Below are positions 16,700-25,152 of a stretch of DNA of 38,713 nt, piece after piece (the stretch's first letter is position 1; each line of letters starts with the position of its first letter). The notes under the pieces were generated by a model. That model ran no database searches. It was not told where the DNA came from and worked only from the letters and a program-made list of their open reading frames with translations. A program made the translations under genes and the position numbers. Source of the DNA: Thermodesulfovibrionales bacterium (GTDB lineage: Bacteria; Nitrospirota; Thermodesulfovibrionia; Thermodesulfovibrionales; Dissulfurispiraceae); contig JASEGS010000016.1 of assembly GCA_030017995.1 (NCBI GenBank), forward strand, positions 1-38,713. The letters run 5' to 3'.

Positions 16700-18706
16700 A
16701 TGGTGAATCTCACAATAGATGGCAAAAAGGTTCAGGTTGCTGAAGGCACAAACCTGATAGACGCAGCAGAATCAGCAGGCATACATATACCAAACCTATG
16801 TTATCTGAAAGGTATGAAGGGTATTGGAGCATGCAGGATGTGTCTTGTGGAGATAGAGGGCATGAAGGCGCCAATGATAGGCTGCACCACAAGAGTAAAA
16901 GAAGGCATGGCTGTTACAACCAAAACAGAAAAAATAGAGGAAGTCAGGAAATTTGTCATAGACCTTATTCTCTCCATGCATCCCCTTGATTGTATGACAT
17001 GCACAAAGGCAGGGGTATGTAATCTCCAGAATTATGCATATGAATTTGAGATTAAGGAATCCTCTTTTACGAGGAAGAAATTCGGCTTTGCTGTTGACGA
17101 GGCAAATCCCTTTATTAAGAGGGATCCTGATTATTGCATACTTTGCGGAAGGTGCATTAGGGTCTGTAAGGACCAGGGCACGAATGTCCTTGAGTTTATG
17201 GGCAGGGGCGTTGGTTCAAAGGTTTCAACAGCTAATGATCTGCCTCTTCAGGAATCGGGCTGTACATTCTGCGGCAGTTGTGTTGATGTATGTCCTGTCA
17301 ACGCTCTTCTTGAAGCAGATAGATGGAAAAAGGGAAGGGAATGGGATTATGACAGCGTGAAATCAGTATGTTTGCTTTGTGGCAATGGCTGTGACATTAA
17401 GGTAAGCACAAAGGACGGCAGAATAATGAAAATAAACGCAGGCGCTGCAAGCGGTTCTACTGAAAGATACATATGCGCTTATGGCAGATTTGGATATGAC
17501 TGCATAGAAGTTGATACAAGGGTTACATCGCCCATGAAGCGCATCAATGGAGAATTAAAGGAAACCACATGGGATGATGCCCTCGGCATAGTCGCAAATG
17601 CTCTTAAACAGGCAGGCAAAGATGCAGGCTTCATATCAACAGCCGGAGTTCTCAACGAGGATGCTCTTACATTAAAGAAGTTAGCTTCTGATGTGGTGAA
17701 AACAAAAAATGTGGATTCTACCGCAAGCCTTTATGGTGATGCTGATACATTGATCTCAGGCAGCGCAGACTTGGAGACAGCAGATGTTTTTGTGCTCGTT
17801 GATCTGAATCCGAGCCAGTGGGAAAGGGTGTTGCCTGCAATAGATGCAGTTGTCAGGAGAAGGGTCAATGCAGGAGCAAAGCTTGTTGTAATAAATTCAT
17901 CAGAGCCGAAGATTGCATCCATAGCAGCAGTGAATCTTATCGAAAACGAGGCAGAGGCTCTCAGGTCACTGGCAAAGGCGTTAATGGACAAAGGGCTTTC
18001 AGCAGATAAGAAGCTCGCATCAGCGGTGTCAGGCGCATCCGTCTCAGAGGCTGTTGAAAAGGCTGCGTCACTCATGATGGACGCAAAAAATCCCGTGATC
18101 CTCTCATCACCTGCAATGTATCCTGCTGCAGCTAATATTGCACTTTTAAAAGGCGCTGTGGTATCAGTCCCTGTGGAAAGCAATGCAAAGGGCGTTGTGA
18201 TGATGGGACTTATAACAGAAGGCAAATCATATAAAGAAATGACATCAGGAGGGATGGATCTCCTCTATGCTATAGGCGAGGTTCCATTAAACAAGAGGCC
18301 TCATTCAGACTTTCTTGTAGTTCAGAATTCGCATATGACTGAGCTGGCAAAACAGGCGGATGTGGTGCTCCCTTCAGCAGCTTATCTTGAAGCGGATGGA
18401 ACGATAGTTGACTATCTCGGCAGATTAAGGCATGTTTGCAAGGCAGTTGAACCAGCAGGGGATTCAAAAATGCACAGGGAGATATTTGCAGGCATCGCAA
18501 AGGCAATGGGTAAAGACATGAAAGAAGTTAAGGAGAGCGAAGTTAAGAAGCTAACAAAGGTGAAGCCAAAGGTGTCCTTCAGCCCCTTTGAGCGCAAAGA
18601 GGGATTCGATGTAAAGGCCGATGAGATGATAGAATCCATCAATGCATCTGTGATAAACGGCTCAAGGCTTCTGTGGCTCAGGGAGCCTGCGAGGGTTACG
18701 GCATAA
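16700..18706 (+). CDS. nuoG: NuoG-like iron-sulfur subunit, molybdopterin-oxidoreductase fold without a metal-binding residue
   Basis: 668 residues. An N-terminal [2Fe-2S] domain (CYLKGMKGIGACRMC) is followed by the His-Cys cluster HPLDCMTCTKAGVC. Two ferredoxin motifs come next, CILCGRCIRVC and CTFCGSCVDVC, then the [4Fe-4S] entry of the molybdopterin family (CLLCGNGC, then YICAYGRFGYD). The C-terminal half has the molybdopterin fold, but I see no Cys, Sec or Ser at the usual Mo/W ligand position, so I do not call it formate dehydrogenase. It is best read as the NuoG-like hub of a soluble NADH/ferredoxin oxidoreductase encoded with CODH/ACS. A strong terminator follows. Confidence 0.88.
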   Translation: MVNLTIDGKKVQVAEGTNLIDAAESAGIHIPNLCYLKGMKGIGACRMCLVEIEGMKAPMIGCTTRVKEGMAVTTKTEKIEEVRKFVIDLILSMHPLDCMTCTKAGVCNLQNYAYEFEIKESSFTRKKFGFAVDEANPFIKRDPDYCILCGRCIRVCKDQGTNVLEFMGRGVGSKVSTANDLPLQESGCTFCGSCVDVCPVNALLEADRWKKGREWDYDSVKSVCLLCGNGCDIKVSTKDGRIMKINAGAASGSTERYICAYGRFGYDCIEVDTRVTSPMKRINGELKETTWDDALGIVANALKQAGKDAGFISTAGVLNEDALTLKKLASDVVKTKNVDSTASLYGDADTLISGSADLETADVFVLVDLNPSQWERVLPAIDAVVRRRVNAGAKLVVINSSEPKIASIAAVNLIENEAEALRSLAKALMDKGLSADKKLASAVSGASVSEAVEKAASLMMDAKNPVILSSPAMYPAAANIALLKGAVVSVPVESNAKGVVMMGLITEGKSYKEMTSGGMDLLYAIGEVPLNKRPHSDFLVVQNSHMTELAKQADVVLPSAAYLEADGTIVDYLGRLRHVCKAVEPAGDSKMHREIFAGIAKAMGKDMKEVKESEVKKLTKVKPKVSFSPFERKEGFDVKADEMIESINASVINGSRLLWLREPARVTA

Positions 18707-18740
18707 CACTTAGCTCAATTCAATAGATATGAATGTTTTA

Positions 18741-18772
18741 TTGCCCCGTCATAAAGGCGGGGCAATTTTTTT
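18741..18772 (+). terminator. Intrinsic terminator of the acs-nuo gene cluster
   Basis: A 10-bp stem (18741-18750 with 18756-18765, one G-T pair) centred on TTGCCCCG/CGGGGCAA closes the loop ATAAA and is followed by seven T residues. It ends the plus-strand run that begins at gph. Confidence 0.92.
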
Positions 18773-18811
18773 GTTTTGTGCAGTTTCATGAGGCATTTGT
18801 ATTGAGCCCTA

Positions 18812-18820
18812 TGCTATAAT
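18812..18820 (+). promoter_or_regulatory. Extended -10 promoter for pilZ-hisG-scpA
   Basis: TGCTATAAT fits TG-N-TATAAT exactly. It lies 70 bases before the PilZ start and just after the nuo terminator. No clear -35 is seen. Confidence 0.5.
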
Positions 18821-18890
18821 TTAAAATCATTGTGACAGAGTATCTTCTGTTTTAAACGACAATGACAGGCGATCTGCAAAGGGAAGAGTG

Positions 18891-19278
18891 ATGGAGAAAA
18901 GGGAGTGTAACAGGTTTGCAATTCCAGGAGCGACTGTTACTTGCAGTAAAAAAGGCTTGTTGTTTTTTAAGAGCAAGTATCTTTGCGGGGGGCCCAGTGC
19001 TTGACATCAGCAGGGGCGGTCTCTGTTTTTTGACAGACTGCCGTATCCCGTTTGCTACAAAGGTTGTTCTGGAAGTTTCTGTAGTTCCTGACGACGACCC
19101 ATTGACATTGAAAGGACGTGTAAGTTGGGTCTCCCGAAGCTTGAACAGGAGTTATAAATATACTATCGGTATTGAGTTTAATGTTTACGGCAACGGTAAA
19201 AGGTTTAACAGTATGGACAATTTAACGAGACTGTTAAAATTGGAAGAACAATTTTCGGAAAATAAAATAGATGTATAA
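18891..19278 (+). pseudogene. PilZ-domain protein with an apparent one-base frameshift
   Basis: PilZ domains bind cyclic-di-GMP or act as adaptors in motility and pilus control. From ATG 18891 (Shine-Dalgarno GGGAAGAG) the frame reads MEKRECNRFAIPGATV and continues to LCGG, then meets a stop. The next phase continues VLDISRGGLCFLTD, RVSWVSRS and TIGIEF to a stop at 19278. Removing one G from the run of six at 18987-18992 joins the two into about 128 residues with the RxxxR-like N-terminus and the DISRGG motif in order. The alternative start, TTG 18916, gives an N-terminus unlike the family. The cause may be sequencing error, phase variation or real decay. Confidence 0.8.
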
Positions 19279-19301
19279 ACGGTTAGGAAAGGGCGAAGGG
19301 C

Positions 19302-20180
19302 ATGAACAACAGAAGACTTAAGCTTGGGCTTCCAAAAGGGAGTCTTCAGGAATCTACATTGAGACTCTTCAGAAAAGCAGGTTATCACATAAGCATATCA
19401 AGCCGTTCGTATTATCCTGTATTTGACGATGCTGAGATTGAATCTATGCTCATAAGGGCTCAGGAAACGGCAAGGTATGTAGAAGACGGCCACCTCGATT
19501 GCGGGCTCACAGGCAGGGATTGGATACTTGAGCAAAATGCTGATGTTATTGAAGTTGCAGAACTGATTTACGGCAAGGGAGGATTCAGCCCTGTCAGATG
19601 GGTTATTGCGGTTCCTGCGGATTCAAAGATAAAGAGTGTTAAAGACCTTGCAGGCAGAAGAATCGCCACTGAGCTCGTGGGTTTTACAAAGAGATATTTA
19701 AAGTCCAAAGGGGTAAAGGCTGAGGTAGATTTTTCATGGGGCGCGACAGAGGTAAAGCCTCCTTATCTTGCAGATGCCATTGTTGAGCTTACAGAGACAG
19801 GCACGTCTTTAAGGGCAAATAATCTGAGGGTCATTGATACAATTATTGAATCTACGACCAGGTTTATAGCCAATAAAAAGGCATGGCAGGATAAATGGAA
19901 GAGACAAAAAATGGAAAATATAGCAATGCTCTTAAAAGGCGCCCTTGCAGCAGAGGAAAAGGTTGGCCTTAAGATGAATGTCCCAGAAAAGTCATTTAAA
20001 AAGGTCCTAAGCCTTCTTTCTGCTATGCACTCTCCTACAATCTCTCCACTTACTGATAAAGGCTGGTATGCTATTGAAGTTATTATTGATGAAAAGATGG
20101 TGCGGGATATTATACCAAAACTTAAGGGCATTGGCGCATCAGGCATTGTCGAATATCCTCTGAATAAGGTCATACCGTAA
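19302..20180 (+). CDS. hisG: ATP phosphoribosyltransferase, long form
   Basis: 292 residues, the first enzyme of histidine synthesis, joining ATP and PRPP. Family blocks include [38 protein letters not shown], and the PRPP-site region [18 protein letters not shown]. The C-terminal 75 residues (from about 215) form the regulatory ACT-like domain of the long, HisZ-independent form that is inhibited by histidine. The N-terminal start fits at ATG 19302, behind a weak purine-rich site. It sits alone between a PilZ gene and scpA rather than in a his operon. Confidence 0.95.
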   Translation: MNNRRLKLGLPKGSLQESTLRLFRKAGYHISISSRSYYPVFDDAEIESMLIRAQETARYVEDGHLDCGLTGRDWILEQNADVIEVAELIYGKGGFSPVRWVIAVPADSKIKSVKDLAGRRIATELVGFTKRYLKSKGVKAEVDFSWGATEVKPPYLADAIVELTETGTSLRANNLRVIDTIIESTTRFIANKKAWQDKWKRQKMENIAMLLKGALAAEEKVGLKMNVPEKSFKKVLSLLSAMHSPTISPLTDKGWYAIEVIIDEKMVRDIIPKLKGIGASGIVEYPLNKVIP

Positions 20181-20189
20181 AGCAGTTAA

Positions 20190-20930
20190 ATGACTAATGA
20201 CCAGTTATACAGCATAAAAGTTCCTGCCTTTGAAGGTCCCCTTGATCTTCTGCTGCATCTAATCAAAGAAAACAAGGTGGATATTTACGACATACCTATT
20301 TCTCTCATCACACACCAGTATCTCGAATACATTGAGATGATGAAAGAGTTCAATCTTGAGATAGCGTCAGAATTTCTTGTCATGGCAGCCACGCTTATCT
20401 ATATAAAGTCCCGTATGTTATTACCCCCGGATGAAACCATAGAGATCGGCGAGCAGGAAGATCCAAGGGCAGGGCTTGTCCAGAGGCTTCTTGAGCATCA
20501 GGCATACAAAGAGGCATCATCTGTTTTGAGAGAGAGGGAAGAAGTATGGGTAAATGTATTTTCAAGACCTCCCATGAATATAGATGAAGCTGAAATCGCA
20601 GCGAGTGAACCTTATCTTTTTGATGTGAACCTCTTTGACCTCATGGGCGCTTTAAAAAAAATCCTCAGCAAAGCTCCTCTCGCTACCATAAAAATCACAA
20701 GGGAGACGCTGACTGTAAAGGACAAAATTGCTATGATTCTGGATAAGATGGAAAGCGAGCATACAATGAGATTTGATGTCTTATTTGAAGAAGACAGGAC
20801 AAGGATTCAGATAATAGTTACTTTTCTTGCGCTGCTTGAGATTCTGAAACTCGGCCTTGTAAGGGCATATCAGGACAGGGAATTCGGGACTATATGGATT
20901 ATGAGACATTCGAAAGATATCGAAGTGTAA
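20190..20930 (+). CDS. scpA: Segregation and condensation protein A
   Basis: 246 residues of the kleisin ScpA, which bridges the SMC ATPase heads and binds ScpB to compact and segregate the chromosome. The typical opening is present: VPAFEGPLDLLLHLIKENK, then DIPISLITHQYLEYI and the ASEFLVMAATLIYIKSRMLL block. The C-terminal winged-helix part holds VTFLALLEILKLGLVRAYQ. It lies nine bases after hisG. The usual partner scpB is not next to it; the following gene is convergent. Confidence 0.94.
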   Translation: MTNDQLYSIKVPAFEGPLDLLLHLIKENKVDIYDIPISLITHQYLEYIEMMKEFNLEIASEFLVMAATLIYIKSRMLLPPDETIEIGEQEDPRAGLVQRLLEHQAYKEASSVLREREEVWVNVFSRPPMNIDEAEIAASEPYLFDVNLFDLMGALKKILSKAPLATIKITRETLTVKDKIAMILDKMESEHTMRFDVLFEEDRTRIQIIVTFLALLEILKLGLVRAYQDREFGTIWIMRHSKDIEV

Positions 20931-20935
20931 GATAA

Positions 20936-22030
20936 CTACAAAACCCTTTTGTATGCCATTGCCTTTAATACGCGCTCCTTTGCAATGGATTCTGCTGCCT
21001 GACGGGGCAGAATGTTCTCCTTGAAAGTTTTTTCGAGTATCAGTTTTGTGTTTCTTTTTATGCGTTCAGATATGGCATCAAATGCATCTTTTTCCGGTTT
21101 CTTCGCATATTCCATCGCAGCCATTATAACTCCGCCTGCATTGGCAATAAAGTCAGGCACAGAGAGGATTTTCTTTTTGTGTAGAATCTCTTCTGCCTCT
21201 AAGGTGGCTGGGATGTTTGCGCCCTGAAGTATAATTCTTGCTTTTACATTATTTGCATTGTCTGTATTTATTACATCTGGCGTTGCGGCAGGTATAAGGA
21301 TATCACATGGCGTTGAAAAAAGTTCTTCGCACTGTTTGACAGTGCCCTTTTTATAGTTTACCACACTCCCTGCATTTTCCTTTGCTTCTATCAAGTCCTT
21401 GACATCAAGGCCATTGGGATTGCATATGCTTCCCTTTGTATCACTTGCTGCCACTACTATTGCACCTTTTTCTGAAAGAAACCTTGCAGCAGCCTTCCCG
21501 ACACTCCCAAATCCCTGAATGGCAACAGTTGCTCCTTTTAATTCAATATTTGTATAGGGGCATGCGATCTCTGCACATTCGGCTAAGCCAAAACCTGTTG
21601 CGCCGAGCTTGTCCAGAGGAAGCCCCCCAATCTCTTCTGGCAGTGCTGTGGCCCTTCCTATTTCGTCATATACCCATGCCATGCATTCCTCATTACTGCC
21701 CATGTCAGGACCGGGGATGTATTCGTGCAGGTCTTTTATTGCCTGCGCAAAAATCCTGAAGTAATGCTCTTTTTCAGGGCCTCTCGGGTCAGCAATAATC
21801 CCTGCCTTTCCCCCGCCGTGGGGAAGCCCTGCAATTGAGTTTTTCATCGTCATTGTGCGGGCGAGTCTTTTCACTTCTTCCACTGTGACATTCAGAGAAA
21901 CCCTCACCCCTCCGATGGATGGGCCGAGTGCAGTGTTATCCACCACAACAACAGCCTGAAAATTAGAGACAGGGAAGAATAACTGTATGACCTTTGAGGG
22001 ACCTATCTGTTGTATTGTGAATTTGTCCAT
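20936..22030 (-). CDS. Glu/Leu/Phe/Val dehydrogenase
   Basis: 364 residues of the amino-acid dehydrogenase family, which interconverts an amino acid and its 2-oxo acid plus ammonia using NAD(P). The catalytic Lys region is GLPHGGGKAGI, with PGPDMGSNEECMAWVYDE and a Rossmann motif GFGSVGKAAARFL. At about 364 residues it is nearer leucine/valine dehydrogenases in size than the 410-450 residue glutamate dehydrogenases, so I give no symbol. The ATG lies only 14 bases after tRNA-Glu on the same strand, behind AAGG, so it is probably cut from the tRNA transcript. Confidence 0.88.
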   Translation of the reverse strand: MDKFTIQQIGPSKVIQLFFPVSNFQAVVVVDNTALGPSIGGVRVSLNVTVEEVKRLARTMTMKNSIAGLPHGGGKAGIIADPRGPEKEHYFRIFAQAIKDLHEYIPGPDMGSNEECMAWVYDEIGRATALPEEIGGLPLDKLGATGFGLAECAEIACPYTNIELKGATVAIQGFGSVGKAAARFLSEKGAIVVAASDTKGSICNPNGLDVKDLIEAKENAGSVVNYKKGTVKQCEELFSTPCDILIPAATPDVINTDNANNVKARIILQGANIPATLEAEEILHKKKILSVPDFIANAGGVIMAAMEYAKKPEKDAFDAISERIKRNTKLILEKTFKENILPRQAAESIAKERVLKAMAYKRVL

Positions 22031-22044
22031 AACCTTATTTTATA

Positions 22045-22117
22045 CGCTCCCAACGGGATTCGAACCCGTGTTTTAGCCTTGAGAGGGCCACGTCCTAGGC
22101 CTCTAGACGATGGGAGC
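22045..22117 (-). tRNA. tRNA-Glu (anticodon CTC)
   Basis: A 73-base cloverleaf. The acceptor stem is GCTCCCA/TGGGAGC with discriminator G; the anticodon stem closes the loop CTCTCAA, anticodon CTC; the T loop is GGTTCGAATCC. No CCA is encoded. It follows tRNA-Gln by four bases and precedes the dehydrogenase gene by 14. Confidence 0.95.
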
Positions 22118-22121
22118 ACAT

Positions 22122-22195
22122 TGGCTGGGGAGAGAGGATTCGAACCCCTATAAGCAGATCCAGAGTCTGCCGTCCTGCCGTTGGACGACTCCCCA
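22122..22195 (-). tRNA. tRNA-Gln (anticodon CTG)
   Basis: The acceptor stem is TGGGGAG/CTCCCCA with discriminator G and an encoded CCA end (22122-22124). The anticodon loop CTCTGGA gives CTG, which reads CAG. The T loop GGTTCGAATCC is intact. It is the first of two tRNAs in a row, both with C at the wobble position. Confidence 0.95.
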
Positions 22196-22203
22196 AAAAA
22201 TCA

Positions 22204-22231
22204 CAGTGAACAGTTATCAGTAAACAGCAAA
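22204..22231. repeat. Heptamer array upstream of the tRNAs
   Basis: Four tandem heptamers of the form CAGTNAA (CAGTGAA, CAGTTAT, CAGTAAA, CAGCAAA) in the leader between nrdR and tRNA-Gln. It is a single arm without an inverted partner. A TATACT that could be a -10 for the tRNAs lies at 22233-22238 on the minus strand, which would place the array in the transcribed leader. Confidence 0.5.
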
Positions 22232-22300
22232 TAGTATAAAAAAATATTAAAGATTTTTTCCATTTCTAAAAGGCTTTGAGGCATGTCAGCCTGACTTTAT

Positions 22301-22762
22301 TCACTTATTCCTTTTTTCAAAAAGCCCTTTTACCTCATCCATTAGATCATTTATGTCTTTAAACTGTCTATATACAGAAGCAAACCTTACATATGCGACC
22401 TTGTCCAGTTCTTTGAGTGATGACATGATTTCTTCCCCTATCCATGAACTCTGTACCTCTTTAATGCCAAGCCCTATTAATTTTTTTTCAATCTCATTCT
22501 CTACTTCTTCCAGTCTCGCAATCGGAATTGGTCTTTTTTCGCATGCTTTTTTAAGGCCTGTCAGGATTTTATGCCTGTCAAAGAGTTCGCGTCTGCCGTC
22601 TTTTTTTATTACCATAGGGAACGGGTCCTCGACCCGCTCATAGGAAGTAAACCTTTGATTGCATTTAAGACATACCCTTCTTCGTCTGATTACATCCTTT
22701 TCCTTGCCGGCTCTTGAGTCTATTACTTTATCTTCTATGCTTCCACAAAAAGGGCATTTCAT
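22301..22762 (-). CDS. nrdR: Transcriptional repressor NrdR
   Basis: 153 residues, the ATP/dATP-sensing repressor of ribonucleotide reductase genes. The N-terminal zinc ribbon MKCPFCGS...CLKC is complete, with RRRVCLKCNQRFTSYER. The ATP-cone domain follows (VIKKDGRRELFDRHKI, then YVRFASVYRQFKD). It lies between glyA and the tRNAs on the minus strand, an arrangement (glyA-nrdR) seen in other bacteria. A perfect 8-bp hairpin lies between glyA and nrdR. Confidence 0.96.
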   Translation of the reverse strand: MKCPFCGSIEDKVIDSRAGKEKDVIRRRRVCLKCNQRFTSYERVEDPFPMVIKKDGRRELFDRHKILTGLKKACEKRPIPIARLEEVENEIEKKLIGLGIKEVQSSWIGEEIMSSLKELDKVAYVRFASVYRQFKDINDLMDEVKGLFEKRNK

Positions 22763-22773
22763 TTTGAAACAGG

Positions 22774-22799
22774 TTAAGGTTGAGATGCCGTAACCTTAA
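22774..22799 (-). other. Hairpin between nrdR and glyA
   Basis: TTAAGGTT (22774-22781) pairs perfectly with AACCTTAA (22792-22799) around a 10-base loop, directly upstream of the nrdR start on the minus strand. It has no T-run. It could be a processing or attenuation structure, since transcription runs from nrdR toward the tRNAs while glyA lies upstream. Confidence 0.35.
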
Positions 22800-22805
22800 T
22801 CCTCC

Positions 22806-24056
22806 TTAATAAATAGTATGCTTGTTACAGAGGTTTTTTACTCTTGTTTTTACATCACTAATTACATTGCCTATTACGGACGGGTTGTGAACGTTTTTAA
22901 CAACAGTTGATATAATGTCGGCTATTTCGTCCATATCATTTTCTGTCATACCCCTCGTTGTTACAGACGGGGTGCCGAGTCTTATTCCGCTTGTTATTGC
23001 AGGCGGTCTAATGTCATACGGAATCGAATTTTTATTCACTGTTATGCCCGCCACGTCCAGTGCCTCTTCAGCCTCTTTCCCTGTGGCGCTCATATTACTC
23101 AAATCAACGAGCATAAGATGGTTGTCTGTTCCGCCTGATATTATCTTAAAGCCGCGGCTTATGAGTCCCTCTGCAAGTCTTTTGGCATTTGTTTTTACCT
23201 TTTTCTGGTATTCTCTAAACTCTTTGGTGAGCGCTTCTTTGAATGCTACTGCCTTTGCTGCAATTACATGAACAAGGGGGCCTCCCTGTATACCCGGGAA
23301 GATCATTTTATCAATGGCCTTTGAGTATTCTGCTTTGCACATGATCATGCCGCCTCTCGGTCCTCTTAAGGTTTTATGTGTTGTGGAGGTTACGAAATCA
23401 GCATGTGGGATTGGGGAGGGATGTTCGCCTGCTGCGATCAAGCCGGCAATGTGAGCTATGTCAGCAAGGAGATAAGCGCTTGTTTCCTTTGCTATTTCAG
23501 AAAATGCCTTAAAGTCAAGGATGCGGGAATAGGCGCTTGCGCCAGCTATTATCATCCTAGGCTTATGTTTTGTGGCGAGGCTTTTCACCTCTTCCATGTC
23601 TATATATCCTGTGTCTTTATTTACCCCATAAGAGACCGTCTTGTAAAGCATTCCTGTAAAATTAACTGATGCGCCGTGTGAAAGATGCCCTCCATGAGCC
23701 AGATTCATGCCGAGTATGGTATCTCCCGGCTCTAAGAAGGAGAAATAAACAGCCATGTTTGCCTGACTGCCTGAATGGGGCTGAACATTCACGTGTTCTG
23801 CGCCAAATATTGCCTTTGCTCTTTCTATGGCAAGATTTTCAATCAAATCCGCATATTCACAGCCTCCGTAATACCGCTTGTCCGGATAGCCTTCTGCGTA
23901 TTTGTTAGTGAATACAGAGCCCTGCGCCTCAAGCACTGCACGGCTCGCATAGTTTTCTGATGCTATTAAAAGGATTTTGTCCTGTTCTCTTTGTGTCTCT
24001 TTTAGTATGGCTTCGTAAGTCTCCGGGTCTGTTATTTTAAGGTGTTCAAGATTCAT
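22806..24056 (-). CDS. glyA: Serine hydroxymethyltransferase
   Basis: 416 residues, a PLP enzyme interconverting serine plus tetrahydrofolate with glycine plus methylene-tetrahydrofolate, and so linking amino acids to the one-carbon pool used by FolD and MetF. The PLP lysine is in [15 protein letters not shown]. Other landmarks are [18 protein letters not shown], the [15 protein letters not shown] block and [15 protein letters not shown]. Its ATG overlaps the rpiB stop by four bases, so the two are translationally coupled. Confidence 0.97.
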   Translation of the reverse strand: MNLEHLKITDPETYEAILKETQREQDKILLIASENYASRAVLEAQGSVFTNKYAEGYPDKRYYGGCEYADLIENLAIERAKAIFGAEHVNVQPHSGSQANMAVYFSFLEPGDTILGMNLAHGGHLSHGASVNFTGMLYKTVSYGVNKDTGYIDMEEVKSLATKHKPRMIIAGASAYSRILDFKAFSEIAKETSAYLLADIAHIAGLIAAGEHPSPIPHADFVTSTTHKTLRGPRGGMIMCKAEYSKAIDKMIFPGIQGGPLVHVIAAKAVAFKEALTKEFREYQKKVKTNAKRLAEGLISRGFKIISGGTDNHLMLVDLSNMSATGKEAEEALDVAGITVNKNSIPYDIRPPAITSGIRLGTPSVTTRGMTENDMDEIADIISTVVKNVHNPSVIGNVISDVKTRVKNLCNKHTIY

Positions 24057-24508
24057 GATTTTTTTGTTTTCTTCTCCTCGATGAGTGATATTTTCTCCAA
24101 TCTTTTTAAGTGTCTCCCTTTTTCAAAAGGAGTTGTCATCCATGTGCACACTATCTCTTTTGCGAGGTCTTTGCCCACAATTCTTCCGCCGAGGACAAGG
24201 ATATTTGCGTCGTTATGAAGGCGGCTCATCTTTGCAGAAAAAAGCTCATTGCAAAGCGAGGCGCGGATATTTGGGAATTTATTCGCCACAATTGACATTC
24301 CTATGCCGGTGCCGCATATAAGGATGCCTCTGTCTGCATTTGCTGTAGAAACCGCATCTGCTACCTTTTCTCCAAAGTCAGGATAATCAACAGATTGTGG
24401 TGAGTCTGTGCCGTAATCAATATACTCATGACCAAGTTGTTTCAAAAGAGAGATAATTTCTGTCTTCATTTCAAGTCCGGCATGATCAGAGCCGATGGCA
24501 ATAAGCAT
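24053..24508 (-). CDS. rpiB: Ribose-5-phosphate isomerase B
   Basis: 151 residues of the RpiB/LacAB family, which isomerises ribose 5-phosphate and ribulose 5-phosphate. Landmarks are [13 protein letters not shown] near the N-terminus, [13 protein letters not shown], the catalytic-Cys region [17 protein letters not shown], and [12 protein letters not shown] good GGAGG precedes the ATG. The rpiB-glyA pair heads the minus-strand group that also holds nrdR and the tRNAs. Confidence 0.95.
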   Translation of the reverse strand: MLIAIGSDHAGLEMKTEIISLLKQLGHEYIDYGTDSPQSVDYPDFGEKVADAVSTANADRGILICGTGIGMSIVANKFPNIRASLCNELFSAKMSRLHNDANILVLGGRIVGKDLAKEIVCTWMTTPFEKGRHLKRLEKISLIEEKKTKKS

Positions 24509-24615
24509 TAGTCCTCCGTATATTAAGGAAGAAATCAGAAATAAATATTTTATAAAACAAAAATGGTTGAAGTCAAGGAAACCGTGTTTTAAATATGGAG
24601 GCTAAACGTTATGGA

Positions 24616-24981
24616 TTAACGCGGGGCGTGTCCGTTTATAAGCCAGAATTCAAACTCGGGGAAATTCTTCCTGAACTGCAATTCGAACCAGCAGTGCTCT
24701 TTCTGGCTCCACTTCGGCCAGTATATCTCAAGGAAGTTCACTATTTTATCAAATGTGCAATCCTCATGAAACACATCGGTTTCATAAATCGGCCCTCTGC
24801 CTGTAATCAGCCACTCCACACGCACATTTAATTTATCATGAACTCTTTTTATGAAATTAACAGAGGGTTCTCTGCCATTCAGGTATGTATGGAGGGTAGT
24901 CATGGGTATGCCAAGAAGGCTGGAGAATTCTTTTGTTGAACGGCTACCCTTAAGTATTTTTATTCTTGTTTTGTAGTCCAT
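24616..24981 (-). CDS. Small CI-repressor-like HTH regulator
   Basis: 121 residues. Residues 1-65 form a phage-CI-type helix-turn-helix: STKEFSSLLGIPMTTLHTYL as the HTH, and LNVRVEWLITGRGPIY as the block usual after it. The last 55 residues are rich in aromatics (FLEIYWPKWSQKEHCWFELQ) and match nothing I recognise; no LexA-type peptidase motif is present. GAGGAG precedes the ATG. It is divergent from the heme-motif histidine kinase, and the shared 171-base gap contains repeated AAYTATARYT sites, so autoregulation and control of the kinase are likely. No phage genes surround it. Confidence 0.85.
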   Translation of the reverse strand: MDYKTRIKILKGSRSTKEFSSLLGIPMTTLHTYLNGREPSVNFIKRVHDKLNVRVEWLITGRGPIYETDVFHEDCTFDKIVNFLEIYWPKWSQKEHCWFELQFRKNFPEFEFWLINGHAPR

Positions 24982-25025
24982 GATCTCCTCTTTTACATTT
25001 ATGAATTGATATTCACTATTGCGAG

Positions 25026-25125
25026 AACTATAGTTTTTTTATTATAATCCGAATATAAAAATATCATGTATAAGCCATTGAAATCAAACTAAAATTATAA
25101 CTTTAGAGAATATAAAATTATAGTT
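25026..25125. promoter_or_regulatory. Three related operator-like sites between the HTH gene and the kinase gene
   Basis: AACTATAGTT (a perfect palindrome, 25026-25035), AATTATAACT (25093-25102) and AATTATAGTT (25116-25125) share the form AAYTATARYT. The last two lie in a 23-base direct repeat (TAAAATTATA plus a variable tail). They are candidates for binding sites of the adjacent CI-like regulator. Being A/T-rich, they could partly be promoter elements instead. Confidence 0.5.
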
Positions 25126-25152
25126 TATAGGCATTCAGCGGGGGCAGGGTCA

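Noticed and set aside
16700-18706. Formate dehydrogenase alpha subunit
   Set aside because: The domain order is shared with FdhA, but no Cys or Sec is found at the metal-ligand position and the gene follows NuoE/NuoF, so a NuoG-like call fits better.
24616-24981. Prophage repressor
   Set aside because: The HTH is CI-like, but there are no phage genes or integrase around it, and its neighbour is a sensor kinase.
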